DNA of 64,000 nucleotides, from contig NZ_QJRY01000002.1 of the NCBI RefSeq assembly GCF_003205195.1, positions 434,001 through 498,000 on the forward strand, read 5' to 3'. Each line of letters opens with the position of its first letter. Within the stretch, counting starts at the first letter, position 1. The position numbers and the translations under genes are program-made. Source of the stretch: Peteryoungia wuzhouensis (lineage in GTDB: Bacteria; Pseudomonadota; Alphaproteobacteria; Rhizobiales; Rhizobiaceae). A model generated the notes under the pieces. It had not been told where the DNA came from and did not search any database. It worked only from the letters and a program-made list of their open reading frames with translations. This document shows, in pieces, positions 1-8,873 of this stretch.

Positions 1-36
1 AGGGGGTGCTGTGGCCCTCGGACGAGGAGATCTCCC

Positions 37-2391
37 TTAATCTGGCAGCGTATAGGCAATCACATAGTCGCCCGGCTTGGTGCCGACCGAACCGTGACCA
101 CCGGCCACCATAACGAGATACTGCTTGCCGTTGTCGAGCGCATAGGTCATCGGCGTCGCCTGGCCACCTGCCGGAAGGCGGGCCTCCCACAGCTGTTCAC
201 CCGTGGTCAGATCATAGGCCCGCAGATAGTCGTCCACGGCAGCACCGAGGAAGACCACGCCACCCTTGGTGATCATGGGGCCACCGATGCCGGGAACGCC
301 GACCTTGAACGGCAGCGGCAGCGGCGTCATGTCGTAGACGGTACCGTTGCGATGCTGGTAGGCGATCTCTCCGCTGCGCAGATCGACACCGGCGACAGTG
401 CCCCATGGCGGCGCCTGGCACGGAATGCCGAGCGGCGACAGGAACGGCCCCATGATGACACCGTAAGGAGCGCCTTCATTGCGATTGAGGCCCTGCTCGG
501 AACCCTTTTCGCCCTCACCCTTCGGCGGAATATCGGCGCGGGGAACGAGCTTGGAGGTGAACGCCAGATAGGTCGGCATGCCGAACATCACCTGCCGTTC
601 CGGATCGACTGCGACAGAGCCCCAGTTGAACGTGCCGAAATTGCCGGGATAGACGAGGGTTCCGTTGAGCGACGGAGGCGTATACTGGCCCTCGTAGTTC
701 AACTTGTGAAAGGCAATCCGGCACATCATCTGGTCGATGATCGACAGGCCCCACATATTGCTTTCCGTGAGCGTCGGCGGTCGGAAGGTGAGATCCGAGA
801 TCGGCTGGGTCGGAGACGTGAAGTCTTCCGGAATGGCTCCACCCGGTGCCGGGATTTCGCGAACCGGAATGATCGGCTCGCCACTCCTGCGATCGAGCAC
901 ATAGAGGTCACCCTGCTTGGTCGGCCCCACCAGAGCCGGCACCACGGCGCCGTCCTTGTTGGTGATGTCGATCAACACCGGCTGCGCGGGAACGTCCATG
1001 TCCCAGAGATCGTGATGCACGGTCTGGCGGACCCAGCGGTCCTGTCCGGTATTCACGTCGAGGGCGACAATGGACGACGAATATTTCTCGACACTTTCGC
1101 TGCGCCCCATGCCAAGCTGGTCCGGCACCTGATTGCCGAGCGGGATGTAGACGAGACCAAGCTCTTCATCGACCGAGAACACCGACCAGCTGTTCGGTGA
1201 GTTGGTCGTATAGGTCTCTCCCTCGCCGATCGGTGCGGTCTGGGTGGGGTTGCCGCTGTCCCAGTTCCAGACGAGTTCACCGGTATTGACGTCGAAGGCA
1301 CGGATGACGCCCGACTGCGACTGCGTCGAGTAGTTGTCGTTGACCGCACCGCCAATGATGATCTTGCCCGCAGCGATAACAGGCGGCGAGGTCGAGTAGT
1401 AATAACCCGCCGGATTGTAGCGCATGCCCTGGCCGAGTTGCAGGGTCCCGCCATTTGCGAAATTCTCGCAGACATTGCCGGTCGCCGCATCAAGGGCGAT
1501 CAACCGGGCATCCGACGTCGGCAGGTAGACACGGGTTGCACACGCGGCGCCGGCAGTCGCCGCCGGATCCTTGTAATAGGTCACGCCGCGGCAGGTCTGG
1601 TGCTGTCGGTCAGGATTGAGACCCACATTGGCATCGAACTTCCACTTTTCCTTGCCCGTTGCCGCATCAACGGCGATCGCCCAATTATGCGGTGTGCAAA
1701 GGTAAAGCGTGTCGTCCACCTTCAGAGGGGTGACCTGATAGGTGGTCTCGTTCACATCCTCCGGAAGCTTCACATCGCCCGTCTGATAGGTCCAGGCGAC
1801 CTTAAGATCCTTGACGTTGTCGGTGTTGATCTGGGTGAGCGGCGAATATCGCTGGCCGTAAGGCGTGCGGCCATACTGGTGCCAGTCTCCATCCGGCACA
1901 TCACCACCAAGCGCCGGTGCTGCGGCCACCTGGTCGGTCGGCAGGCTGCCGGAACGATCATAGGGGTCCGTGAAGAGCGATATGCCGGCGACCACCACCG
2001 CGACCAGCACGGGCAGCGCCAATGGCATGATGCCAGACGCAACACGGCCCATGCCATGGGAAGACCCCAGACGACGTCGAACGCCCGGCAACATCAGCCA
2101 TAAGCCGAGAACGACGACGAGACCGCCCCGCGGGCCGAGCTGCCACCAGTCGAGGCCCACTTCCCACAGCGCCCAGGCAAGGCTGCCGAGAATAAAGGCA
2201 CCGTAGAGCCAGAGCGCCTCCACACGGCGCAGGAAAAGGAGAATCGCGGTTACGAGAAAAACGATGCCGGCGATCAGATAGTACAAACTGCCACCGAGAA
2301 CGGCGAGCTGAACTCCGCCGACCCCGAGCACGAGCCCTAACAGGGCGAATATGCCGATGGTGATGGTCAAAAACATACCAAGTCCATTCAT
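37..2391 (-). CDS. gcd: Membrane-bound PQQ-dependent glucose dehydrogenase
   Basis: Quinoprotein that oxidises D-glucose to gluconolactone on the periplasmic face and passes electrons to ubiquinone. The product has 784 residues, close to the roughly 796 of E. coli Gcd. Residues 1–145 hold five hydrophobic segments, and the PQQ propeller domain follows. An HHDLWDMD stretch near residue 460 matches the region of the catalytic Asp in this family. The start is the Met just before the first membrane segment. The frame stays open for about 100 more codons upstream, but that part is low-complexity and runs through the promoter. No pqq biosynthesis genes lie in the window, so the cofactor must come from elsewhere. 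An EcfG-type promoter lies about 70 bases upstream. Substrate could be another aldose or polyol, since the family is broad. Confidence 0.9.
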   Translation of the reverse strand: MNGLGMFLTITIGIFALLGLVLGVGGVQLAVLGGSLYYLIAGIVFLVTAILLFLRRVEALWLYGAFILGSLAWALWEVGLDWWQLGPRGGLVVVLGLWLMLPGVRRRLGSSHGMGRVASGIMPLALPVLVAVVVAGISLFTDPYDRSGSLPTDQVAAAPALGGDVPDGDWHQYGRTPYGQRYSPLTQINTDNVKDLKVAWTYQTGDVKLPEDVNETTYQVTPLKVDDTLYLCTPHNWAIAVDAATGKEKWKFDANVGLNPDRQHQTCRGVTYYKDPAATAGAACATRVYLPTSDARLIALDAATGNVCENFANGGTLQLGQGMRYNPAGYYYSTSPPVIAAGKIIIGGAVNDNYSTQSQSGVIRAFDVNTGELVWNWDSGNPTQTAPIGEGETYTTNSPNSWSVFSVDEELGLVYIPLGNQVPDQLGMGRSESVEKYSSSIVALDVNTGQDRWVRQTVHHDLWDMDVPAQPVLIDITNKDGAVVPALVGPTKQGDLYVLDRRSGEPIIPVREIPAPGGAIPEDFTSPTQPISDLTFRPPTLTESNMWGLSIIDQMMCRIAFHKLNYEGQYTPPSLNGTLVYPGNFGTFNWGSVAVDPERQVMFGMPTYLAFTSKLVPRADIPPKGEGEKGSEQGLNRNEGAPYGVIMGPFLSPLGIPCQAPPWGTVAGVDLRSGEIAYQHRNGTVYDMTPLPLPFKVGVPGIGGPMITKGGVVFLGAAVDDYLRAYDLTTGEQLWEARLPAGGQATPMTYALDNGKQYLVMVAGGHGSVGTKPGDYVIAYTLPD

Positions 2392-2461
2392 TGCTGGAAA
2401 ATATTCGAGATGGTCCTGCGCGTCGAAGGGCGCGGGATGCGGGACCTGCGACTTGAGGTCG

Positions 2462-2486
2462 AACGAGGTGAGCGCCCGATTGTTCC
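2462..2486 (-). promoter_or_regulatory. EcfG (RpoE2)-type stress promoter of gcd
   Basis: On the minus strand GGAAC is followed by exactly 16 bases and CGTT, the consensus of the alphaproteobacterial general-stress sigma factor EcfG. The -10 element ends 71 bases before the gcd start. Family knowledge supplies the consensus; use in vivo is inferred. Confidence 0.55.
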
Positions 2487-2502
2487 ATCGACGATGGAAC
2501 AA
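2480..2502. promoter_or_regulatory. 23-bp perfect palindrome in the gcd–pncA intergenic region
   Basis: Arms TTGTTCCATCG and CGATGGAACAA flank a single central A with no mismatch. It overlaps the -35 GGAAC of the gcd promoter and lies about 100 bases upstream of divergent pncA. The length and single-base centre suit a dimeric regulator. The regulator is unknown. Confidence 0.5.
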
Positions 2503-2599
2503 GGTTTGAGCGCGTTGCCAGGCTGAATTTTCTGAACTTTCTCTTGATCCCTTCCCCGTGCATTGCCATCTTGCGGCGCACAACACGGGAGCGCATGCA

Positions 2600-3226
2600 A
2601 TGACCAGGGCATTGTTGTTGATCGACATCCAGAACGGCTTCTGCCCCGGCGGAAATCTTCCCGTCGCAGACGGTGATGCAGTCGTAGCGATCGCCAACAG
2701 GGTGATCGAAAAGGGCGGCTACGATCTCGTGGTCGCGTCCCAGGACTGGCACCCGGCAAATCACGGCAGCTTCGCCTCCCAGCACCCTGGCAAGAAACCC
2801 TTCGACATGGGCGTGCTGTCCGGCCAGCCGCAGGTGATGTGGCCGGATCACTGCATCCAGGGCACGCCGGATGCGGAATTCCATCCCGACCTCGACACAG
2901 CCCGTATCGATTATGTCCAGCGAAAGGGCGAGAACCCTGCCGTCGACAGCTATTCCGCCTTCCGCGACAACGACAAGGCAGCGATCACAGGCCTTTCGGA
3001 CTATCTCAAATCAAAAGGCGTCACCGAACTCGACCTCATGGGTCTGGCCACGGATTACTGCGTTCACTTCTCCGCACTCGATGCCGTCGACATGCTGCCA
3101 GGGGCCAAGATACGGCTCATCGCCGACGGCTGCCGCGGCATCGACCCAAAGGGCGTCGAGGAAGCGCTCGCCGCCATGGCACATGCCGGGGTCGAGATCA
3201 TCGACAGCACCCGAATCGGAATCTGA
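2600..3226 (+). CDS. pncA: Nicotinamidase/pyrazinamidase
   Basis: Hydrolyses nicotinamide to nicotinate and ammonia in the NAD salvage pathway. It is a 208-residue isochorismatase-fold hydrolase. The catalytic triad is visible as Asp9 (LLIDIQNGF), Lys109 (QRKGEN) and Cys154 (TDYCVHF). The metal site is Asp49/His51/His55 in DWHPANH. The start is chosen at the Met before the RALLLIDIQ strand, with GGGAG eight bases upstream; an upstream in-frame ATG gives an unlikely 14-residue extension. It is divergent from gcd and followed 90 bases later by panC, so it may share a transcript with pantothenate synthesis. Confidence 0.93.
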   Translation: MTRALLLIDIQNGFCPGGNLPVADGDAVVAIANRVIEKGGYDLVVASQDWHPANHGSFASQHPGKKPFDMGVLSGQPQVMWPDHCIQGTPDAEFHPDLDTARIDYVQRKGENPAVDSYSAFRDNDKAAITGLSDYLKSKGVTELDLMGLATDYCVHFSALDAVDMLPGAKIRLIADGCRGIDPKGVEEALAAMAHAGVEIIDSTRIGI

Positions 3227-3316
3227 AGACAGGCCTGCAAATGATCCGTGCGATTGCCTTTTTTCGCGCCACGCGTTAGAGGCCAGCGCAAGAGCAGACA
3301 GGGAGGACACCCGGTC

Positions 3317-4189
3317 ATGGACATCATCACCACGATCGCCGCTTTGCGGGAAAAGCTCGCCATTCACCGACGAAACGGTCAGGCGATCGGTTTCGTGCCG
3401 ACGATGGGCTATCTCCACCAGGGGCATCTCAGCCTCGTTTCCCGGTCGAAAGCCGACAACGACGTGACCGTCGTGTCGATCTTCGTCAATCCGCTTCAGT
3501 TCGGAAAGAATGAAGACCTGGAGAAATATCCGCGCGATCTGGAGCGTGACGCATCTCTCTTGCGCGCGGCGGGCGTGGATTTCCTCTTTGCGCCGTCCGT
3601 CGCCGAAATGTATCCCGAACCCATGCAGACCGTGGTCGACCTGCCGAAACTCGGCGCGGAACTGGAAGGGGAAGCGCGCCCCGGCCACTTCGCTGGCGTC
3701 GCGACCGTCGTCACCAAGCTCTTCAACATCGTTCAGCCGGATGCCGCCTATTTCGGCGAGAAGGACTACCAGCAGGTGACGATCATCCAGAAGATGGTCG
3801 AGGATCTGGCACAGCCGGTGCGAATCGTGCCGGTCACCACGGTGCGCGAGGCGGATGGCCTCGCCTGCTCCTCGCGCAATGTCTACCTGTCGAAAGAGGA
3901 ACGGGCCGCCGCCGTTATCGTCCCGCAGACCCTCGCAGAAGCGGAGCGCCTGCTGTTGACCGGGATCAGGAACGTCTCCATGCTGGAGGCAAAGCTCCTG
4001 GAATTCCTGCGCACGGAACCCTTGGCCGAACCGGAGGTCGTCGCGATCCGCGATCCGCAGACCCTGCAGCGCATCGAAACGGTCAACGGCAACGCGCTCG
4101 TGCTTCTTTACGTTCGCTTCGGCAAGACGAAGCTTCTCGACAACCGCATCATCGGCCAAGCGGCCGCCACCGGCATGGAGGCCGCCTGA
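3317..4189 (+). CDS. panC: Pantothenate synthetase
   Basis: ATP-dependent condensation of pantoate and beta-alanine to pantothenate, the last step of vitamin B5 synthesis. The product has 290 residues, the normal family length. The nucleotidyltransferase signature TMGYLHQGH (His34 and His37) and the downstream YFGEKDYQQ block near residue 150 are both present. The start is the ATG preceded by AGGGAGGA at 3300–3306, not the longer in-frame extension. panB starts one base after its stop codon, so the two genes form a panCB operon. Confidence 0.95.
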   Translation: MDIITTIAALREKLAIHRRNGQAIGFVPTMGYLHQGHLSLVSRSKADNDVTVVSIFVNPLQFGKNEDLEKYPRDLERDASLLRAAGVDFLFAPSVAEMYPEPMQTVVDLPKLGAELEGEARPGHFAGVATVVTKLFNIVQPDAAYFGEKDYQQVTIIQKMVEDLAQPVRIVPVTTVREADGLACSSRNVYLSKEERAAAVIVPQTLAEAERLLLTGIRNVSMLEAKLLEFLRTEPLAEPEVVAIRDPQTLQRIETVNGNALVLLYVRFGKTKLLDNRIIGQAAATGMEAA

Positions 4190-4190
4190 C

Positions 4191-5018
4191 ATGAGCACAC
4201 CACCCCGCCAGAAACGCCTGACCCCGGCTGATATCGGCGCCCTGAAAGGCGTCCGCCCGATCGTATCGCTGACCGCCTATACGACACCCATCGCCCGGAT
4301 CATGGATCCCCACTGCGATCTGCTCCTGGTCGGGGACAGCCTCGGCATGGTTCTCTACGGTCTCGACACGACCGTCGCCGTCACGATGGAGATGATGATC
4401 GCGCACGGCCAGGCCGTGATGCGTGGCACGAAGCGCGCCTGCGTCATCGTTGACCTGCCTTTCGGCTCCTATCAGGAGAGCAAGGAACAAGCCTTCCGCA
4501 ATGCCGTGCGCCTGATGAAGGAAACCGGCTGTGACGGCGTCAAGCTCGAAGGCGGCGCGGAAATGGCCGAAACCGTCGACTTCCTGGTATCGCGCGGAGT
4601 TCCCGTCTTCGGTCATATCGGCCTGATGCCGCAACAGGTGAACACTTCGGGTGGTTACCGCTCCAAGGGCCACAGCGAGGCCGAACAGGACAAGATCCGC
4701 CGCGATGCCAAGGCCATCGATGAAGCCGGCGCTTTCGCCATGGTGATCGAAGGCACCGTCGAACCCATCGCCCGCGAGATCACCACCATGGTCAAATCCG
4801 CCACGATCGGCATTGGCGCCTCGCCGGCCTGCGATGGCCAGATCCTGGTTTCCGACGACATGCTCGGCCTGTTCAACGAGTTCAAGCCCCGTTTCGTCAA
4901 GCATTTCGCCGAACTCGCCAACGTCATCGACAAGGCGGTTTCGGACTATGCGGAAGAGGTAAAGGCTCGGACGTTCCCCGGTCCGGAGCACACGTTCCAG
5001 GTCCGACCGAAGAAGTAA
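4191..5018 (+). CDS. panB: 3-methyl-2-oxobutanoate hydroxymethyltransferase
   Basis: Transfers a hydroxymethyl group from methylene-tetrahydrofolate to alpha-ketoisovalerate, giving ketopantoate, the first committed step to pantothenate and CoA. The product has 275 residues and a TIM-barrel layout. The [13 protein letters not shown] block holds the metal-binding Asp, [11 protein letters not shown] follows, and the [12 protein letters not shown] stretch near residue 205 is conserved in the family. It is directly downstream of panC with a one-base gap. It converges on the DUF2164 gene, whose stop lies three bases past its own, with no clear terminator between them. Confidence 0.95.
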   Translation: MSTPPRQKRLTPADIGALKGVRPIVSLTAYTTPIARIMDPHCDLLLVGDSLGMVLYGLDTTVAVTMEMMIAHGQAVMRGTKRACVIVDLPFGSYQESKEQAFRNAVRLMKETGCDGVKLEGGAEMAETVDFLVSRGVPVFGHIGLMPQQVNTSGGYRSKGHSEAEQDKIRRDAKAIDEAGAFAMVIEGTVEPIAREITTMVKSATIGIGASPACDGQILVSDDMLGLFNEFKPRFVKHFAELANVIDKAVSDYAEEVKARTFPGPEHTFQVRPKK

Positions 5019-5021
5019 TCC

Positions 5022-5270
5022 TCAGGCTTCCGGCCTGCGCTCCAGTTGGTCAATACCGTCATTGACGTCATCGACGTGCCGCATCAGGAGCGCCTGGGCG
5101 TCGCGAAGCCCGGCATTGTAGAGATACGGCCCCGCAAGCCTGAGCATTTCATCGAGCAGGCCTTCGGCTTCGAAGCGGCCAATCTCCAGATCGAACTCGT
5201 CACTCAGATACGCCTTCAGTTCCAAGGCGATGCGGCCACGCGCGTCCTTCGGGAAGCTGTCATCGTTCAT
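5022..5270 (-). CDS. DUF2164 family small protein
   Basis: An 82-residue acidic cytoplasmic protein with no signal peptide or membrane segment. The core YLSDEFDLEIGRFEAEGLLD followed by LAGPYLYNAGLRDAQ matches the small DUF2164 family, which has no assigned function. The start is set at the Met after a strong GGGAGG ribosome-binding site; an in-frame upstream extension of 53 codons has no such site. It is divergent from azlC. A loosely matching EcfG-type promoter lies about 50 bases upstream, so stress control is possible but unproven. Confidence 0.8.
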   Translation of the reverse strand: MNDDSFPKDARGRIALELKAYLSDEFDLEIGRFEAEGLLDEMLRLAGPYLYNAGLRDAQALLMRHVDDVNDGIDQLERRPEA

Positions 5271-5318
5271 CTTTTCCTCCCCTGCCCTGCAGGCGCTTGC
5301 CGATAGCCGCACCACACC

Positions 5319-5343
5319 AAACATCAATCGCGATGGTCGTTCC
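5319..5343 (-). promoter_or_regulatory. Possible EcfG-type promoter of the DUF2164 gene
   Basis: On the minus strand GGAAC, 16 bases, then GTTT. This fits the relaxed RpoE2 pattern GGAAC-N18-TT but departs from the preferred CGTT. Distance to the start codon is about 50 bases. Chance match cannot be excluded. Confidence 0.25.
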
Positions 5344-5411
5344 ATCAATCCTATTGGTTTGCGCACGGACAGCCAACAGGCTAGCCAAGGCCAAAAGCCA
5401 AAGAGATCCGC

Positions 5412-6137
5412 ATGCCGAACGCCGCACACGCCACTCGCTCCGATTTCGCCGAAGGTGCATTGAAGGCCCTTCCGGTGATCATCTCAGCAGGCCCTTTCGC
5501 CATCCTGTTCGGCGCCGTCGCAGTGGCCAACGGCCAGACGGTCGCGGAAGCCACGCTGATGAGCGCAGTCGTCTATGCAGGCGCCAGTCAGTTGGTCGGC
5601 ATCGAACTCTTCGGCCAGCATGTACCGCTCTGGATCGTGGTTCTATCGATCCTGGCCGTCAACTTCCGTCATATTCTGTATTCGGCTGCTTTGACCCCGT
5701 TGGTCGACCATTTCACCCTGCCGCAAAAGCTGCTGAGCTTCTTCCTGCTCACCGATCCCCAGTTCGCCGAAACGCTGGCGCGCGGAGAAACCGGCCATAA
5801 AGTCACCTTCCGCTGGTATCTCGGCTTCGGCACGGTCATCTATTTCCCCTGGGTCGTCATGTCGGCGATCGGCGGCATGCTCGGCAAGATCATCGGCGAC
5901 CCGGCGATCTGGGGCATTGACGTGCTGCTGCCGATCTATTTCATGGGGCTGGTGCTTGGCTTCCGCAGGCGCAGCAATTTCCTGCCGATCGTTGTCGTGA
6001 GTGCCGCGGTATCCGTCCTGGCCCAGCATCTCGTCGGCGCGCCCTGGCATATCAGCATCGGCGCCATTGCTGGCGTGGCGCTGGCCGCCCTCCTGCCGCC
6101 GAAGACACAAGGTGTAGCGGAGGAGCAGGCGTCATGA
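5412..6137 (+). CDS. azlC: AzlC-family branched-chain amino acid exporter, large subunit
   Basis: Inner-membrane permease subunit that with AzlD exports branched-chain amino acids or their analogues. It has 241 residues, within the normal range. Features visible are the conserved N-terminal GPFAILFGAVAVANG and GASQLVGIELF regions plus several further hydrophobic helices to about residue 230. It begins with ATG on a transcript divergent from the DUF2164 gene. Its last four bases overlap azlD (ATGA), the usual translational coupling of this pair. The actual substrate is not shown by sequence. Confidence 0.9.
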   Translation: MPNAAHATRSDFAEGALKALPVIISAGPFAILFGAVAVANGQTVAEATLMSAVVYAGASQLVGIELFGQHVPLWIVVLSILAVNFRHILYSAALTPLVDHFTLPQKLLSFFLLTDPQFAETLARGETGHKVTFRWYLGFGTVIYFPWVVMSAIGGMLGKIIGDPAIWGIDVLLPIYFMGLVLGFRRRSNFLPIVVVSAAVSVLAQHLVGAPWHISIGAIAGVALAALLPPKTQGVAEEQAS

Positions 6138-6445
6138 GCGCGCTTTTCACGCCCTACATGGTTCTGCTGATCCTCTCGGCAGCGGTTGCCACCTACCTGA
6201 CGCGGATCGGCGGATATGTGTTGGTCAAGCGTCTCAAGACCATGCCGCCGCGTCTGGAGGCCGCACTGAACGCCGTACCAGCGGCTGTGCTGACCACCCT
6301 CGTCGCCCCGGCCTTTTTCGCCGGCAGCATCGACATCAAGCTCGCCATGGCGGTTTCCCTGCTTGTCGGCCTTCGCTTCTCGGCCATCCCGATGCTAATA
6401 GCGGGATGGGTAGTCGTCATGGTGCTGCGTCAGGTCCTGGTCTGA
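6134..6445 (+). CDS. azlD: AzlD-family branched-chain amino acid exporter, small subunit
   Basis: A 103-residue integral membrane protein with about three to four hydrophobic helices and the TYLTRIGGYVLVKRL region typical of AzlD. It partners AzlC and its ATG overlaps the azlC stop codon. It converges on the aminopeptidase P gene, whose stop lies three bases beyond, leaving no room for a separate terminator. Confidence 0.9.
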   Translation: MSALFTPYMVLLILSAAVATYLTRIGGYVLVKRLKTMPPRLEAALNAVPAAVLTTLVAPAFFAGSIDIKLAMAVSLLVGLRFSAIPMLIAGWVVVMVLRQVLV

Positions 6446-6447
6446 GA

Positions 6448-8283
6448 TCAGCGCCCGAAAGGCGCCGTCGCCTTTTCGAGCCAGGCGCGCTGCGCCGGAT
6501 CTGAGATCAGAGGCATCAACGCGTCGCGCGTCTTCTGGTGATAGTCGTCCAGCCAGCGCAACTCGTCGCGTGTCAACAGATCCTCGACGATCAGCCTGCG
6601 ATCGATCGGAACGAAGGTCAGTGTCTCGAAACCGAGCATCGGTTGATCGCCGCCCTCGACGGCCTCTGCCTCGTGGACATAGATCAGGTTTTCGATGCGG
6701 ATGCCGAAGCTTCCCGGACGATAGTAGCCCGGCTCGTTGGACAGGATCATGCCCGGCAGCAGCTCCTGGGTCGAGACGCGCGAGATCCGCTGCGGGCCCT
6801 CATGCACCGAGAGATAGGAGCCGACGCCATGGCCGGTTCCATGGGCGAAATCGGCACCCGCCTTCCACAGCGCGATACGCGCCAGCGGATCGAGATCGCA
6901 GCCGCGCGTTCCCTTCGGAAAACGCGCCGTGCTGATCGCGATCATGCCCTTCAGCGCCAGCGTGAAGAAACGCCGCTGCTCGTCCGGCACCGCGCCGACG
7001 GCCAGCGTCCGGGTGATGTCTGTGGTCCCGTTCACATATTGTGCACCGGAATCGATCAGGAACATCTCGTTCGCGCGGATCGAACGATCGCTCTCGGTCG
7101 TCACGCGGTAGTGCATGATGGCAGCATGTTCGCCGGCCCCGGAAATGGTCTCGAAGGAAATGTCCTTGAGCGGATTCTGCATGTGCTCGCCGACCCGTGT
7201 CCGCGCAGCTTCCAGTGCCTGGGCAGCTGTGATCTCGGTGAGGCTGCCGGCCGGCTGTTCGTCGAACCAGTGCAGGAACTCGACCATCGCAACGCCATCC
7301 TGCAGATGAGCGGCGGCAGAGCCGTTCAGCTCGACCATATTCTTCACAGCCCGCCCGAGCTTGGCCGGATCATTGCCCTCGACCACCACGCCACCGAATT
7401 CGCGGATCATGTGGCCAAGCACATGCGGCGCGAGATCCGGATCAACCAGAATACGCGCACCGCCCGCCGAAAGCCGCTCCAGCCGCTCGGAAAGCAATTG
7501 CGGATCGACCTGCTCGCAAAGATCACGCAGGTAGGTTTCGACGTCGAGATTGGTCTTGCGCGGATCCAGAAACAGTTCAGCCGTCCCATCCGCCTTGATG
7601 AAGGCACGCGACAACGGGTGCGGCGTATGCGGAACGTCATTGCCGCGAATATTGAAGATCCAGGCGACTGACGATGGATCGGTGATGAAGACGGCGGCGA
7701 GCCCCCGCTCCGCTAGGTCGGCGGCGATTTTCGCAATCTTGTCCTTGGCCGGAACACCAGCCTGGTTTTCGGCCTGAATGGCGACTTTGCCGAGAGGCTC
7801 GGCCGGCCGGTCGGTCCAGAGCCGATCGACTGGGTTGAACGACAGCAGCACCAGCGCGCCGCCGATCTCCGCAAGCGCCTGTTCCAGCCTGCGCACTTCT
7901 GCGCCCGTGTGCATCCACGGGTCGATGCCCAGACGGAACCCCTTGGCCGCATGGTTGACGATCCACTTGTGCGGAGGCTCGCCGATCAGATCGCCCGCCG
8001 TGAACACGGCAGGATCGACCTGCTGGGCGAGCTGCGTGACATAACGGCCATCGACGAAGACGACCGCCTGACTGACCGTTACCAGCAACTGTCCCGCAGA
8101 ACCGGTAAAGCCGGTCGCCCAGGCAAGGCGCTCGGCCGAGGCCGGCACATATTCTCCGAGATACGCGTCGGAGCGAGGTACGAGCAGCCCATCGATCTTG
8201 TTGTCGGCAAAGAGCCCGCGCAGGGACTCGATGCGGGCTTTGCCGTGCTGCGGAGTGGATTTGACGTCGAAGGACTGGAACAT
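6448..8283 (-). CDS. pepP: Aminopeptidase P family metallopeptidase (Xaa-Pro)
   Basis: Cytosolic dinuclear-metal peptidase that removes N-terminal residues preceding proline. The product has 611 residues, the long three-domain form: two creatinase-like N-terminal domains (about 15–330) and a C-terminal M24 pita-bread domain. Metal ligands sit in DSGAQYVNGTTDITRT, HGTGHGVGSYLSVHE and SNEPGYY. The start is the Met of MFQSFDVKS; an in-frame upstream extension of 37 codons is arginine- and cysteine-rich and unlikely. It is transcribed alone, divergent from the 57-residue gene. Exact dipeptide preference is not predictable. Confidence 0.92.
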   Translation of the reverse strand: MFQSFDVKSTPQHGKARIESLRGLFADNKIDGLLVPRSDAYLGEYVPASAERLAWATGFTGSAGQLLVTVSQAVVFVDGRYVTQLAQQVDPAVFTAGDLIGEPPHKWIVNHAAKGFRLGIDPWMHTGAEVRRLEQALAEIGGALVLLSFNPVDRLWTDRPAEPLGKVAIQAENQAGVPAKDKIAKIAADLAERGLAAVFITDPSSVAWIFNIRGNDVPHTPHPLSRAFIKADGTAELFLDPRKTNLDVETYLRDLCEQVDPQLLSERLERLSAGGARILVDPDLAPHVLGHMIREFGGVVVEGNDPAKLGRAVKNMVELNGSAAAHLQDGVAMVEFLHWFDEQPAGSLTEITAAQALEAARTRVGEHMQNPLKDISFETISGAGEHAAIMHYRVTTESDRSIRANEMFLIDSGAQYVNGTTDITRTLAVGAVPDEQRRFFTLALKGMIAISTARFPKGTRGCDLDPLARIALWKAGADFAHGTGHGVGSYLSVHEGPQRISRVSTQELLPGMILSNEPGYYRPGSFGIRIENLIYVHEAEAVEGGDQPMLGFETLTFVPIDRRLIVEDLLTRDELRWLDDYHQKTRDALMPLISDPAQRAWLEKATAPFGR

Positions 8284-8430
8284 GGGATGCCTGCGGCTGA
8301 TGAACGGGATTCTGTCCGGCTTTATAGCAAGCCCGACCTCCCCTGCCCATCCGCAGGATTTGCCCCGGCACGGATATGACACCAATCTTACCATATATCC
8401 GCCATGCCTAAATTTAAGGTCGGCCTTATG

Positions 8431-8444
8431 TTGCTATGCAGCAA
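8431..8444. promoter_or_regulatory. Inverted repeat between pepP and the 57-residue gene
   Basis: TTGCT and AGCAA arms flank ATGC, in the 266-base divergent intergenic region. This is an operator-like dyad, but only five-base arms, so it may be chance. Confidence 0.25.
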
Positions 8445-8549
8445 TTGCAGGGCTCCCGTGCCCAAATCCCCCTGCCTCGACGGACCGAGCGCGCCTATAT
8501 GATCAGCATGACGACGCGGTGACCGCGTTGAACCGAAAGGATCAGAGAA

Positions 8550-8723
8550 ATGGCCAAGTCCTTCCTGCGCACAGCCCTCGACAATTTCGTGGAAGCCCGT
8601 CAGCGCCGGGCCGATCTCTACGCAACGGGCGCCCTGCTCTCTCTCGATGACGCATCGCTGAAGGCCATGGGCCTGACCCGCGACGAGCTGCGCCGTCGTC
8701 CGTCGCGGCACTCCCTCATCTGA
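8550..8723 (+). CDS. Small basic DUF1127-like protein (57 aa)
   Basis: A short reading frame of 57 codons with ATG, an AGAGAA-type ribosome-binding region just upstream and a clear transcription terminator about 75 bases after its stop. The product is basic, with FVEARQRR early and a C-terminal half SLDDASLKAMGLTRDELRR that resembles the L-x-D-x-x-L-x-D-I-G-L-x-R core of DUF1127 (YjiS-like) proteins. Such proteins in rhizobia have been linked to RNA and phosphate metabolism, but the resemblance is partial. Its isolation between divergent pepP and convergent prmA supports an independent gene. Function unknown. Confidence 0.7.
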   Translation: MAKSFLRTALDNFVEARQRRADLYATGALLSLDDASLKAMGLTRDELRRRPSRHSLI

Positions 8724-8795
8724 GACTTCACGATAGCATCCGCTCGAGCGCTCCTCCCACGCTCGCGGACCAAGGCGCGGCATGATGCCGATGCC

Positions 8796-8829
8796 AAAAA
8801 GGCGGCCCCTTAGGGAGCCGCCTTTTTTT
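8796..8829. terminator. Bidirectional intrinsic terminator
   Basis: An 11-bp stem (AAAAAGGCGGC with GCCGCCTTTTT) around a 10-base loop, followed by a run of Ts on the plus strand and As before the stem, so it can act on both the 57-residue gene and prmA. Confidence 0.85.
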
Positions 8830-8849
8830 ATTGCCGTATCGCGAACAAA

Positions 8850-8873
8850 GGGCCTGACTCTGGGAGTCAGCCC
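8850..8873 (-). terminator. Hairpin overlapping the prmA stop codon
   Basis: On the minus strand GGGCTGACTC pairs with GAGTCAGGCCC across a three-base loop, with one bulge, followed by TTTGTT. It spans the prmA stop and could terminate prmA before the stronger terminator beyond. Confidence 0.5.

Noticed and set aside
94-1200. Long plus-strand open frame opposite gcd (368 codons).
   Set aside because: Composition is His/Arg/Asp-rich shadow of the GC-biased gcd codons; no ribosome site or family resemblance.
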